From: JAAYCI01 sp964370195
GTDB lineage: Bacteria; Bacillota; Clostridia; Oscillospirales; Ruminococcaceae
Assembly (NCBI GenBank): GCA_964370195.1
Contig: CAYJIH010000006.1
Span: 1 to 64,000, forward strand
Reading direction: 5' to 3'
DNA length: 64,000 bases
Within the stretch, counting starts at the first letter, position 1. Every line of letters begins with the position of its first letter. The translations under genes and the position numbers were made by a program. Under the pieces are notes generated by a model. It made no database searches, had not been told where the DNA came from, and saw only the letters and a program-made list of their open reading frames with translations. Positions 42,594 through 52,065 of this stretch are shown here, piece after piece.

Positions 42594-43265
42594 ATGTCCT
42601 TTTATCGCACAGACAATCTATTTGGCACAAAAAATAGCATTGCCTGCTCTTACCTGTTTTCTTTTACATTTCCATGGGAAGCATTAAGTGGCCTCGGCGA
42701 CGCTATATTGGAGCTGGGTGCACAGCTTGATAGCGAACGATATGTTCAAACAGCACCGGATGTTTGGATTGCAAAAGATGCCACCGTTGCGCCAAGTGCT
42801 TCGATCACCGGCCCCTGCATCATCGATTGTGGTGCCGAAGTTCGGCATTGTGCTTTTATCCGCGGCAATGCCATTGTAGGAAAAGAAGCTGTTGTGGGAA
42901 ACTCTACCGAACTTAAGAATGTTTTATTGTTCGATGGTGTACAGGTGCCTCACTACAATTATGTTGGAGACTCTATTTTGGGGTACAAGGCTCATTTAGG
43001 TGCCGGCGCCATCACATCCAATGTGAAAAGCGACAAAAGCCTTGTTATCATCAAAACACCAGAAGGCCCCTTGGAAACAGGACGTAAAAAAGTGGGGGCG
43101 TTGCTGGGCGATTATGTGGAAGTGGGCTGCAACAGTGTATTAAACCCTGGTACAGTGCTGGGGCCACATTGCATGGTTTACCCCACAAGCTGTGTGCGCG
43201 GTGCTGTGCCAGAGTGGCACATATGGAAAAATACAGGCGAAGTTAGGAAAATGAATAAAAAATAA
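42594..43265 (+). CDS. GlmU-like left-handed beta-helix acyltransferase
   Basis: The 223-residue protein is a hexapeptide-repeat acetyltransferase. Residues from about 60 form a left-handed beta-helix (IAKDATVAPSASITGPCIID, GAEVRHCAFIRGNAIVGKEA, GNSTELKNVLLFDG), with VPHYNYVGDSILG and NPGTVLGPHCMVYP resembling the C-terminal half of GlmU, including the HYNYVGDS active-site stretch. The N-terminal pyrophosphorylase domain is lacking. It probably transfers an acetyl group to a sugar phosphate or nucleotide sugar. Linkage to glmM, which makes glucosamine-1-phosphate, supports an amino-sugar substrate. The ATG follows TCGGAGGTTAAATAT. Confidence 0.85.
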   Translation: MSFYRTDNLFGTKNSIACSYLFSFTFPWEALSGLGDAILELGAQLDSERYVQTAPDVWIAKDATVAPSASITGPCIIDCGAEVRHCAFIRGNAIVGKEAVVGNSTELKNVLLFDGVQVPHYNYVGDSILGYKAHLGAGAITSNVKSDKSLVIIKTPEGPLETGRKKVGALLGDYVEVGCNSVLNPGTVLGPHCMVYPTSCVRGAVPEWHIWKNTGEVRKMNKK

Positions 43266-43366
43266 CTGAATTTCCGTTTTTTCATCTTTTGTTTTCCTAC
43301 ATTCTTCTTTTATCTATTTTTGTATTTGTTTGTATATTATCATATCGTATTTTAAAGGAGCTTTTT

Positions 43367-44716
43367 ATGGCAAGATTATTTGGAACCGACGGCATTCGTG
43401 GCCTGGCCAACGAAGACATCACCGCAGAGCTAGCCATGCACATCGGGCGTGCTGCAGCGGCGGTGCTTACAAAAGGGCGCAGACGCCGGCCCATTGTTTT
43501 AATCGGAAAAGATACACGCATTTCCTCTGATATGTTGGAAAGCGCTTTGGCCGCCGGCCTTTGCTCTGTTGGGGCCGATGTATACACCGTTGGGGTTGTG
43601 CCCACACCGGCTGTGGCTCATCTTGTAAAACAATACAAAGCAGACGCCGGCATTATGATTTCTGCCAGCCATAACCCTTACACCTACAATGGCATTAAGC
43701 TGTTTAGTGGCGACGGTTTTAAGCTTCCGGATTATTTAGAAGAGCGTATCGAAAGTTGTGTGCTGGATAAATCGCAGGAAGTCGCCCTTGCTAGCAACGA
43801 CAATTTAGGCGCTTTATCGTATAAAAAAGACGCATCACACGATTATATCGAACACTTGCTTACCACATTGCCCACAAATTTAGAGGGCCTTCGCATTGCA
43901 GTAGACTGCGCCAATGGGTCTGCCTCTAAAACGGCCCCCACCCTATTTAAAGAGCTGGGTGTGGACGCCACATTTTTGGCACATGAGCCGGACGGGGTGA
44001 ACATCAACGAACAATGCGGCTCTACCTTCATGGGAAAACTGCAAAAATTTGTGGTGGACGGCCAATATGATGCCGGTATTGCGTTTGACGGCGATGCAGA
44101 CCGTTGCCTGTGCGTAGACGAAAAAGGGAATATTGTAGATGGCGACTTCATTATGGCCATTTGTGCTTTGGATATGAAGCAGCGCGGCAAACTGCGCCAG
44201 AATACGGTTGTGGGTACCATCATGACAAATATGGGCTTTACGAAGTTTTGTGAAGAGAACGATATGCACTTTGTAGCCACAAAGGTGGGCGACCGTTATG
44301 TGTTGGAAGAAATGGAACTAGAAGGGTATCGTTTTGGCGGCGAACAAAGTGGCCATGTGATATTCCGCGATTTTTCTACCACCGGTGATGGACAGCTTAC
44401 TGCCATTCAATTGCTTTGCCATATGAGAAGCAGCAACAAAAAACTATCCGAACTTGCCTCCGTAATGAAACGTTACCCACAGGTGATGAAAAATGTGCGT
44501 GTATCGCCCGAAGGCAAATTGGCCTTTTACAATAACGAAGCTGTGCGCTCAATCATCGACGAGAAAAAAGAATTATTGGGCGATAACGGCCGCATTGTGG
44601 TGCGTGTATCCGGCACAGAACCATTGATTCGTGTTATGGCTGAAGGGCTAGACTTAGAAACCATTCAAAAATGCACAGATGATATTGTAGCAGTGGTGCA
44701 TACAGAATTAACCTAA
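43367..44716 (+). CDS. glmM: phosphoglucosamine mutase
   Basis: The 449-residue enzyme converts glucosamine-6-phosphate to glucosamine-1-phosphate for cell-wall precursor synthesis. It shows FGTDGIRGLAN, the phosphoserine loop ISASHNPYTYNG (Ser101), the Mg2+ loop FDGDADRCL, GGEQSGHV for sugar binding and RVSGTEPLIRVM for phosphate binding. The ATG at 43367 follows TAAAGGAGCTTTTT; the longer frame from 43289 is unlikely. It is the last gene of the coaX transcript and is followed by a strong terminator. Confidence 0.97.
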   Translation: MARLFGTDGIRGLANEDITAELAMHIGRAAAAVLTKGRRRRPIVLIGKDTRISSDMLESALAAGLCSVGADVYTVGVVPTPAVAHLVKQYKADAGIMISASHNPYTYNGIKLFSGDGFKLPDYLEERIESCVLDKSQEVALASNDNLGALSYKKDASHDYIEHLLTTLPTNLEGLRIAVDCANGSASKTAPTLFKELGVDATFLAHEPDGVNINEQCGSTFMGKLQKFVVDGQYDAGIAFDGDADRCLCVDEKGNIVDGDFIMAICALDMKQRGKLRQNTVVGTIMTNMGFTKFCEENDMHFVATKVGDRYVLEEMELEGYRFGGEQSGHVIFRDFSTTGDGQLTAIQLLCHMRSSNKKLSELASVMKRYPQVMKNVRVSPEGKLAFYNNEAVRSIIDEKKELLGDNGRIVVRVSGTEPLIRVMAEGLDLETIQKCTDDIVAVVHTELT

Positions 44717-44764
44717 TTAATTTCGATATTTTATGCTGTTTATTATAATATTAAACATAATATT

Positions 44765-44812
44765 AAACCCCCTATAAAACCATTTTTCATGGTTTTATAG
44801 GGGGTTTTTTGA
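44765..44812 (+). terminator. terminator after glmM
   Basis: A perfect 19-bp stem (44765-44783 with 44789-44807) with a five-base loop is followed by a T run. Confidence 0.92.
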
Positions 44813-44997
44813 TAGAAATATTATACGTATTTACGTGTTTAATTAAAGAGACGCCAAGATAAATAAAGAAATTTATATAGCATTTATTTATCATTATTAT
44901 TCCATTTATTATGCGTATTTTTGCCACTTGTTATCCGCACGCATCCATACAAAGAAATCAAAATTTTTGTTTTATCTACTTATTCCAGATGATTTTG

Positions 44998-45582
44998 TTA
45001 TAGATCCACCACTTCACCCGGTGCTAAAATATATACGTTTTGGCCAATAAAACCACTGGTGCCGCCGCCTACGCTACTTGCAAACACATCACCTGCACGT
45101 GTCATGCCCAGTGGTTCGCCTTGATACACCAAAGAGGTGGCACCATCTGGCGAAAAGACGAGTGTTGTGATATCGTCACCCAGGAAATCTGTGCTGTCTG
45201 TATACAGCACCTCCATCGACAGTGCACTGCCACTGTTTACGTATGTGCCGGTCATCACAGCCAAGCGGCCATCACCCAGATTGATTTGAAATACAAACCC
45301 GCCGCCTTCAGACAACTCTATATTGGGGGCACGATCATCCGGGTAGCGCGCTTCATCAAACGATGAGTAAAAGCCCGCCATATTTGTTGCCGGCGCTTGC
45401 GCTGCCTGTGAAGATGCAGCGGCTGGCGCATCCGAGGCCGACGCTGTTGCAGCTTGCGAGGTTGATGTTGCTGCACTGGAAGCCGCGCTTTCTGCCGGCA
45501 GTTCAGAAGCCCACGCAACAATACCACTGCTTGTTAACAAAATTCCAATTGCCAACGCCCCACTTATCATTTGCTTTTTCAT
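44998..45582 (-). CDS. secreted protein of unknown function
   Basis: The 194-residue protein has a signal peptide (MKKQMISGALAIGILLTSSG, cleavage near AWAS), a 45-residue Ala/Ser-rich linker and a compact beta-rich domain (FYSSFDEARYPDDRAPNIEL, NLGDGRLAVMTGTY, LVFSPDGATSLVY). I do not recognise the domain; its pattern of short strands resembles lipocalin-like or copy-number domains that measure small ligands, but this is only an impression. The ATG follows AGGGTGAAAAT. No operon partner; intergenic DNA on both sides is AT-rich. Confidence 0.8.
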   Translation of the reverse strand: MKKQMISGALAIGILLTSSGIVAWASELPAESAASSAATSTSQAATASASDAPAAASSQAAQAPATNMAGFYSSFDEARYPDDRAPNIELSEGGGFVFQINLGDGRLAVMTGTYVNSGSALSMEVLYTDSTDFLGDDITTLVFSPDGATSLVYQGEPLGMTRAGDVFASSVGGGTSGFIGQNVYILAPGEVVDL

Positions 45583-45661
45583 ATTTTCACCCTATTTTAT
45601 TATTTTTTAGCCCATATAATTATAACTTATCTAGGCTATATTTTAAATAAAACTTGTGTAT

Positions 45662-46051
45662 TTATAAACATTTTAATACTTTTTTTATCCAATTAACGCG
45701 GCTTTTTTTGCATTTTTTGAACGATTTTTCAAATGCCCATTTTTCGTGCTTCGTATCGAAAAACAATGTGCCATCATCCATGCCTGTTAAACACACCGGT
45801 ACATCATTTTTATTGCTATACAATTCATCTTCCAACGCCCATTGTAATTGCATCGGTGCAGCATTTGTAATGGTTCCTTCTGCTTTAAATACAAGGCCCG
45901 CCGCCTCTCCATAACAATACCGCTCAAAATAGCACGTGTTGTTTCGGCTAAGGGATAACACATCACGATAGCGCGTATTTCCCTGCCTCACATACTGGAA
46001 ACATGCCCTTTTGGCTTGCTCCATCTGTTCTAAAATTGTTGTATATTCCAT
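45662..46051 (-). CDS. hypothetical protein
   Basis: The 129-residue protein has no signal peptide or membrane helix. It alternates charged and aromatic residues (ACFQYVRQGNTRYRDVLSLS, CYFERYCYGEAAG) and ends in a very basic tail (SFKKCKKSRVNWIKKVLKCL). I recognise no family. The ATG at 46051 lies just after GGAAGGTGAA; a GTG at 46063 is also open. It lies 55 bases downstream of the ECF S component and might be co-transcribed with it. Confidence 0.65.
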   Translation of the reverse strand: MEYTTILEQMEQAKRACFQYVRQGNTRYRDVLSLSRNNTCYFERYCYGEAAGLVFKAEGTITNAAPMQLQWALEDELYSNKNDVPVCLTGMDDGTLFFDTKHEKWAFEKSFKKCKKSRVNWIKKVLKCL

Positions 46052-46106
46052 TTCACCTTCCACTTTATAAGGGTGATGGCCAAATAAACTTATATTTTAC
46101 GTCCAT

Positions 46107-46745
46107 TTATGCTTTATGGTTGTTATGCACCAATGCTTTTTGTAGCGGCCGACCAACAAACCACGCCACCACAGCGCCCACAATCGCCTCGGGAATTCCG
46201 CTAAACAGCACGGTACTTCCGATTACAAGCAAAATGGCCTGCCCCATAATGGAAGCGTATGCATCCCCAAAAAATAGCCAAATACCACCCATTACACCCA
46301 GTGTATTTACAAAACTTCCCAAAAAACCTGCTAGGCCGTACTGTAAAATGGGGGGGCAGTTTTTTTGTTTTAAGCCATAAAATACAAGCCCTGTTACCAT
46401 GCCTATTAAAATACGCGGCACAAAACAAATTAAAACACTGCCAAAATTGCCAGAAACCTCCCCAAAAGAGTGCACCGGGCTGAAAATAAATGCCACAACT
46501 GCACTTTGTGCCGGCGGGAAAAATGTCCAAATAATCAAGCTAAACAATCCTGCAAAAAAACCCATCAAGCTTCCTACCCAAGGGCCCAGCAATAATGCCG
46601 TTAAAATCACCGGTATATGGGCAAGTGTTGCCACAATGGGCCCAAGTGCCGGCAAAGAGCCAAGCGGCGTGAAGCAGAAGATCACTTCTAAGGCGAGTAA
46701 TAGAGAAAATTGTACTAAAAAACGTGTTTTACTGCTAACTTTCAT
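46107..46745 (-). CDS. ECF transporter substrate-binding S component
   Basis: The 212-residue protein has about six membrane helices and the S-component hallmarks of energy-coupling factor transporters: an N-terminal TRFLVQFSLLLALE, LGPIVATLAHIPVILTALLLGPWVGSL and GSLMGFFAGLFSL, a short A-x3-A-like face. It captures a vitamin or similar small molecule and needs the EcfAA'T module, which is not in this window. The sequence is nearest to pantothenate-type (PanT) components in my judgement, and coaX lies 5 kb away, but substrate is inferred. A promoter precedes it at 46790-46818. Confidence 0.85.
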   Translation of the reverse strand: MKVSSKTRFLVQFSLLLALEVIFCFTPLGSLPALGPIVATLAHIPVILTALLLGPWVGSLMGFFAGLFSLIIWTFFPPAQSAVVAFIFSPVHSFGEVSGNFGSVLICFVPRILIGMVTGLVFYGLKQKNCPPILQYGLAGFLGSFVNTLGVMGGIWLFFGDAYASIMGQAILLVIGSTVLFSGIPEAIVGAVVAWFVGRPLQKALVHNNHKA

Positions 46746-46789
46746 CCAATTGTCCTTTATTATGTAAATTTAAACTTTTGCTTACTTTA

Positions 46790-46818
46790 ATCATAGTACA
46801 GCTTGCCGTATTTGTAAA
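46790..46818 (-). promoter_or_regulatory. promoter of the ECF S component gene
   Basis: On the minus strand TTTACA (46813-46818) and TATGAT (46790-46795) are 17 bases apart, giving a leader of about 40 bases. Confidence 0.55.
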
Positions 46819-46863
46819 GTGATACAAGGCAATCTGTAAAGTAATTCCCCCAATTTTACGCAG

Positions 46864-46897
46864 AAAAATGACGCCCTGCATTGTGGGCGCCATTTTT
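46864..46897 (-). terminator. terminator of the alcohol dehydrogenase gene
   Basis: aaaaatggcgccc pairs with gggcgtcattttt on the minus strand (one G:U pair), ending in five T, about 210 bases past the dehydrogenase stop. Confidence 0.7.
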
Positions 46898-47105
46898 CTT
46901 GAAGAGGAAGGGAAAAAGAAGGAACTTCGATTGTTCGGCACAAAACAATCGAAATCGGGGGGTAAAGAAAAGGCGTATGGGGGTACTCACGTCTTTCCTT
47001 GTGCCTACTATATCATTTTCTTTATGTAAATGTTTGTAGAATTTCGTAGGCTCGAAAAAATTTATTCCCGCTTCTTTCCTCTTTCCTTTTCTTTCAAAAA
47101 GGCTC

Positions 47106-48305
47106 TTAGCCCTCGCTTTCCTCTGCAGCAAGCCGATAAATGGCAGCAATGTCTTCCTCACCCAGGCTTTTTATGCCACCAATCGTTCTTTTTCCGTAAT
47201 ATGTGCAACGTTTGGCCAATTCTTGAATGTCCTCTTCTGCAAGGTTCAACCCTGCTTCGGCCATATTTGTGGGAAGTTCCATTGCCCAGAAAAATTCTTC
47301 CAATTCCTCAATGCCTGCCAGCGCCGTCTCTTCATCGCTATCTAAAGGCTCTACTTCCAACACCTGCACAGCTAGTTTCGCAAAACGTTCTACGTTTTCT
47401 TTATATACATACCGCGCCCAACTTCCCCACACAGCCGTTAAAGCAGCACCGTGTGTTAAATCGTATGCAGCACTTAGTTCATGGCTAAGCTGATGGCACG
47501 CCCAGTCTCCTGACCCGTTTCCTGCTTCCATCAACCCATTGTGCGATAAAGCCGCCGCCCACATCACCTCTGCCCGTGCATGATAATTGCTGGGCGCCCG
47601 CATCAAATGCCGGCCACACAGCATCACCGTGCGCAACAACCCCTCGGCAAGGGCATCCGTCACCATCATTGTATGTTCCTCTGGTGTTAGGTATCGTTCT
47701 AAGGTATGCATTAAAACATCTGCCACACCGGCTGCCGTTTGCTCGGGCGGCAATGTTTTCGTTAACTCAGGGTTCATCACAGCAAACTTACAACGAACCA
47801 AATCGTTTCTGATGCCGCGCTTCACCTTTGTCTCTTCATTGGTAATAACTGCAGAGTTGCTCATTTCGCTGCCGGCTGCTGCGATGGTTAGCACAACGCC
47901 CACAGGCAAGCATGTAACCGGGCTTTCCGATTGCTCAAAAAATTCCCACACATCACAATCTGCCACGGCACCTAACGCAATGGCCTTGGCGCTATCTAGC
48001 ACACTGCCACCGCCCACGGCCAAAATAAAATCCACATTTTCCTTACGACATAATGCAACGCCTTCGCGCACCAAGCCAAGCTGTGGATTCGGCACCACAC
48101 CACCTAGACTGCAGTAAGGAACACCGGCCTCCTCCATGGTTTTTTCCACTTTCTGTAATAAGCCAGAACGTGTTGCACTTTCTCCACCATAGTGAAGCAA
48201 CACCTTTTTTACGCCCAGCTCTTGAAGCAACGCGCCCACTTGCGTTTCTGTGTTTTTTCCAAACACCACTTTTGTGGGTGCATTATATAAAAAATTCGTC
48301 ATCAT
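47106..48305 (-). CDS. iron-containing alcohol dehydrogenase (BDH/YugJ type)
   Basis: The 399-residue enzyme belongs to the butanol-dehydrogenase-like iron-dependent alcohol dehydrogenases and would interconvert aldehydes and alcohols with NAD(P)H. It has NFLYNAPTKVVFGK, the nucleotide-binding AVGGGSVLDSAKAIAL, AGSEMSNSAVIT, and metal ligands in AGVADVLMHTLERY, SHELSAAYDLTHGAALT. Length is typical. Two adjacent ATGs (48305 and 48302) follow AAAGGAGGCGGA; the second has better spacing. It probably recycles NAD in fermentation. It is monocistronic. Confidence 0.94.
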   Translation of the reverse strand: MMTNFLYNAPTKVVFGKNTETQVGALLQELGVKKVLLHYGGESATRSGLLQKVEKTMEEAGVPYCSLGGVVPNPQLGLVREGVALCRKENVDFILAVGGGSVLDSAKAIALGAVADCDVWEFFEQSESPVTCLPVGVVLTIAAAGSEMSNSAVITNEETKVKRGIRNDLVRCKFAVMNPELTKTLPPEQTAAGVADVLMHTLERYLTPEEHTMMVTDALAEGLLRTVMLCGRHLMRAPSNYHARAEVMWAAALSHNGLMEAGNGSGDWACHQLSHELSAAYDLTHGAALTAVWGSWARYVYKENVERFAKLAVQVLEVEPLDSDEETALAGIEELEEFFWAMELPTNMAEAGLNLAEEDIQELAKRCTYYGKRTIGGIKSLGEEDIAAIYRLAAEESEG

Positions 48306-48517
48306 TCCGCCTCCTTTTATCTTATTTATACGGTATTTTTGTATTTATTAAACACCTGCCAAGCGCACGGTTTTTTGTAATTTAATAAAATTTATCACTA
48401 TATATCGTATTTTTTAAAACAAAGCCCAAAAAATATCTATTTCGTTTTCAATAACTAAACTACAAATTAAATCCAAATAAATACACTTTTATTCTAATTA
48501 TTTCTACGAATTATTTT

Positions 48518-49594
48518 TTATTTATTCGCAATTTCCTGTGCCACGCATTGGCCCATTTCTTCACAGCTCACACTGTCGCCACCGGCTGCAATATCTGCTG
48601 TGCGCACCCCACTTTTTAGCACCGCTTGCACAGCTGCTTCTACACAAGCAGCCTCTTCTTCCATTTGAAGAGAGTGCCGCAAAAGCATCGCAGCCGATAA
48701 AATAGTGCCAATGGGATTTGCTTTTCCCTGGCCCGCAATATCCGGTGCCGAGCCATGTATGGGCTCATACAAGCCACAGCCTCCATCGCCAAGGCTGGCT
48801 GAAGGAATCAGCCCAATGCTTCCTGTAATCATACTGGCTTCATCGCTTAAAATATCTCCAAACATATTTTCGGTTACAACCACATCAAAAGCAGAAGGCT
48901 CTCTCACCATTTGCATGGCAGCATTATCTACCAACATATGAGACAAAGTTACATCCGGGTATTCCGGCGCCACTTCGTTGGCCACTGCACGCCACAGGCG
49001 ACTTGTATCAAGCACATTCGCTTTGTCTACACTCGTTAATTTTTTTCCGCGAGTGCGTGCCAAAGAAAACGCCACATGCATAATCCGCCTAATTTCAGCT
49101 TCATCGTAACGCATTTCGTCGGTAGCAACACGCAGGCCATTTTGTGTCTCTGTTTTGTGCTCTCCAAAGTAAATGCCGCCAATCAACTCTCGCACCACCA
49201 AAAAATCGAAACCAAGGTTTGCAATGTCACTGCGCAATGGGCAAGCCGGACGCATGGCGTCGAACAAAACGGCCGGGCGTAAATTGGCATACACCCCCAT
49301 GGCTTTGCGAATGCCCAAAAGCCCTTTTTCCGGGCGCTGGTCACCCGGCAGATGTTCCCACTTAGGCCCTCCAATGGCACCAAGCAATACACCATCGGCC
49401 GCAAGGCAACCGTCAATGGTGCTTTGTGGCAGCGGTGTTCCTGTTTCGTCAATGGCTATGCCACCCAAAAGTAACTCTGTGTACACAAACTGATGCTTAA
49501 AACGAAGGGCTACCGCATCTAAAACACGCACCGCTTCCTTTACTATTTCCGGCCCAATGCCGTCTCCTCGCATCAACGCAATTGTTTTTTGCAT
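48518..49594 (-). CDS. leuB: 3-isopropylmalate dehydrogenase
   Basis: The 358-residue NAD-dependent enzyme oxidises 3-isopropylmalate in leucine synthesis. Motifs include LMRGDGIGPEIV, GAIGGPKW, YANLRPA, RELIGGIYFGEH, DKANVLDTSRLWR, VDNAAMQMV and NMFGDILSDEASM, with GSAPDIAGQGKANPIGT closing the cofactor site. The ATG at 49594 follows CAGGAGGGTTTTATG context. It lies downstream of leuA with 416 bases and a terminator between, so the two are separate transcripts. leuC and leuD are not in the window. Confidence 0.96.
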   Translation of the reverse strand: MQKTIALMRGDGIGPEIVKEAVRVLDAVALRFKHQFVYTELLLGGIAIDETGTPLPQSTIDGCLAADGVLLGAIGGPKWEHLPGDQRPEKGLLGIRKAMGVYANLRPAVLFDAMRPACPLRSDIANLGFDFLVVRELIGGIYFGEHKTETQNGLRVATDEMRYDEAEIRRIMHVAFSLARTRGKKLTSVDKANVLDTSRLWRAVANEVAPEYPDVTLSHMLVDNAAMQMVREPSAFDVVVTENMFGDILSDEASMITGSIGLIPSASLGDGGCGLYEPIHGSAPDIAGQGKANPIGTILSAAMLLRHSLQMEEEAACVEAAVQAVLKSGVRTADIAAGGDSVSCEEMGQCVAQEIANK

Positions 49595-50009
49595 AAAACC
49601 CTCCTGATATGTTTACAAGTAAACTGTTCTACAAATATAATTTATAATAAATAGTATTTAAATCATAATTTCAAAACCATCGATTTTGCCTTACCTCTTT
49701 TTTGGCACTGCAAAAGCCAGTTTTAATAATGTAAATACTTTTTCTTATACACATTTTTCATCCAACTTCAGCTACATGCAACGGGATGGATTCGTTTTAT
49801 TCTACCACAGCGCACCCATACCTCGCAAGTTTGCTTTGTTTTTATGCCGCTATGCCTCACGCTCTTTTATTCTTTATTATACATCGGCTTTATAAATTCT
49901 AAATAAAACCCTTTAAAAAAGAATTTTCACGCTTTTTTAAAGGGTTTTATCTATTATTTTATAGCATTTTTTCTTCTATTAAATTCTTTTATAAAACACG
50001 TATTTCCGT
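49595..50009. other. leuA-leuB intergenic region
   Basis: This AT-rich stretch holds the leuA terminator (49903-49950) and otherwise no recognisable element. No T-box or leader peptide for leuB could be recognised. Confidence 0.5.
49903..49950 (-). terminator. terminator of leuA
   Basis: A perfect 19-bp stem (49903-49921 with 49932-49950) with a ten-base loop and AT-rich flanks lies 60 bases past the leuA stop. Confidence 0.85.
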
Positions 50010-51668
50010 TTATTCCACACCGTTATTGTAAGCACTTACCAAAGCTGCAACAGACGATGCAATAATATCGGTATGCCTGCCTGCGCCCCAGCTTACATGC
50101 CCATCTTCCCATTCTAGCCCCACGTAACTTATGGCTTTACTGGAAGAACCTGTTTCCAACGCATGCTCTGAATACGTTAAGATAGAAAACTTTTGGCCCG
50201 TTGCTTTTCTCAGTGCTCCGGTTACCGCATCTAAACGGCCGTTGCCTTTGCACATCACTTCTCTCTCTTCGCCATTTTCGTACACGGTGATCGCTGCCAA
50301 AATACCTTCTTTTTGAATAAAATGCACTTCTGTTACATCCAGTGGGCGGCTTTTGTTGAGATAACGTTCTTCAAACACAACACGGATTTCTTGTGCTGTT
50401 AATTCTTTCTCTTCTTGGTCGGAAATGGCTTTTATTGCATAGCCAAAGGCCTCGCGCATTTTTGCCGGAAGGTTGTAGCCATAGTTTTTTTCAAGCAAGT
50501 AGCCAATGCCACCTTTTCCGCTTTGGCTGTTGATACGAATCACATCTGTTTCGTAGCGGCGGCCCACATCTTGTGGGTCGATGGGCAAATACGGCACTGT
50601 CCACTGTTGTATCCGTTTTTCACCGCGCCAGTTCATGCCTTTTGCAATGGCGTCTTGGTGGCTACCGCTAAATGCAGCAAAAACCAACGCGCCGGCATAA
50701 GGGCTGCGCTCGTACACTTGCATTCCCGTGGCTTCCTCGTATGCGTTTACAATGGCTGGCATATCGGAAAGGTCTAAATTGGGGTGAACACCATGGCTGA
50801 ACAAATTTAATGCCATAGTAACCAAATCTACGTTGCCTGTGCGCTCTCCATTGCCAAACAAAGTGCCTTCCACACGCTGTGCACCGGCCAAAACAGCCAA
50901 TTCTGCATCGGCCACTGCCGTGCCACGGTCGTTATGTGGATGGGTAGACAACACAACATTGTCACGATACAACAAGTTTTTGCTAAGGTATTCAATTTGG
51001 CCCGCATACACGTGCGGCATGCTCATTTGCACTGTACTGGGCAAGTTGATAATAGCCGTGCGGTCGGCAGTGGGCTGCAACACCTCCAACACAGCATTGC
51101 AAACTTCCAGCGCATATTCTGGCTCTGTACCTGTAAAACTTTCCGGGCTGTATTCAAAACGGCACTGCTTTTCATAGCCACGGCTTAATTCTTTAACAAG
51201 TTTTGCGCCTTCTACTGCAATTTTCTTTATTTCGTCACGTTCTTTTTTAAACACTTGCTCGCGCTGTGCAAGACTTGTGGAATTATAAAAATGTACAATG
51301 GCATTTTTGGCGCCATCGATGGCATCAAATGTTTTACGAATGATGTGCTCACGGCTTTGTGTAAGCACCTGCAAAGTAACGTCGTCTGGCACCATATCTT
51401 TTTCTATCAATGTACGCAAAAATTCAAACTCTGTGTCGCTGGCAGCGGGGAACCCCACCTCTATTTCTTTAAAACCAAGCTCCACAAGAAATGAGAAAAA
51501 GCTTAACTTCTGGTTTAGGTTCATGGGCACCACTAAACTTTGGTTCCCGTCTCGTAGGTCTACACTGCACCATACTGGGGCTTTTTCAATTTTGTCTTTT
51601 TTTGCCCAATCCACACAAGTTTCAGGTGGCAAAAAATAACCGGGGGCATAACGATGATGATTCTTCAT
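50010..51668 (-). CDS. leuA: 2-isopropylmalate synthase (long form)
   Basis: The 552-residue enzyme condenses acetyl-CoA and 2-oxoisovalerate, the first step of leucine synthesis. The DRE-TIM barrel begins with CSVDLRDGNQSL and continues with GFPAASDTEFEF, STHPHNDRGTAVADAE (metal His ligands) and GTLFGNGERTGNVDLV. A long C-terminal regulatory domain follows, the site of leucine feedback in this family. The length and NHHRYAPGYFLPPE start mark the LeuA long form shared by Actinobacteria and some Clostridia. The ATG at 51668 follows GAAAGGAGGAAAAGCA. Confidence 0.95.
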   Translation of the reverse strand: MKNHHRYAPGYFLPPETCVDWAKKDKIEKAPVWCSVDLRDGNQSLVVPMNLNQKLSFFSFLVELGFKEIEVGFPAASDTEFEFLRTLIEKDMVPDDVTLQVLTQSREHIIRKTFDAIDGAKNAIVHFYNSTSLAQREQVFKKERDEIKKIAVEGAKLVKELSRGYEKQCRFEYSPESFTGTEPEYALEVCNAVLEVLQPTADRTAIINLPSTVQMSMPHVYAGQIEYLSKNLLYRDNVVLSTHPHNDRGTAVADAELAVLAGAQRVEGTLFGNGERTGNVDLVTMALNLFSHGVHPNLDLSDMPAIVNAYEEATGMQVYERSPYAGALVFAAFSGSHQDAIAKGMNWRGEKRIQQWTVPYLPIDPQDVGRRYETDVIRINSQSGKGGIGYLLEKNYGYNLPAKMREAFGYAIKAISDQEEKELTAQEIRVVFEERYLNKSRPLDVTEVHFIQKEGILAAITVYENGEEREVMCKGNGRLDAVTGALRKATGQKFSILTYSEHALETGSSSKAISYVGLEWEDGHVSWGAGRHTDIIASSVAALVSAYNNGVE

Positions 51669-52065
51669 TGCTTTTCCTCCTTTCAGGAAAAATAAATTTG
51701 ATATTAAGTATACCATAAAATGCATCTGTTTATGCTTAGAAATTTTTCCTACAAAAGAGATGAGAACTGTATACCTTGTATGTTTTTATACTTTTAAATC
51801 TTATACGCACCGTCATAACATCACTTGTTTTAAACTGTTTTTTAGGCCATTTAATCCAATATATTTTATCATTTCATCTTAAAACCGCATTGTATCATCA
51901 ATTTGAACGCTCTTTACTGAAAAAATAATCCAACAGACACAAAAAGTACCGTGTTTTCTCTATTTCTTACAATTTGCGTTTTTATTTTTCTATATTTATA
52001 ATAGATTTATTCTTTTATATTTTTATTGAATTTATTTTATTATATTTATTAAAGGACATGCTATT
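51669..52065. other. divergent leuA/gluQ intergenic region
   Basis: About 400 AT-rich bases separate the two divergent genes. I looked for a T-box (conserved AGGGTGG-type motif) upstream of leuA and found none; no other structured element stands out. Confidence 0.45.

Noticed and set aside
51669..52065. T-box leader upstream of leuA
   Set aside because: No AGGGTGG-type antiterminator motif or specifier loop could be recognised on the minus strand.
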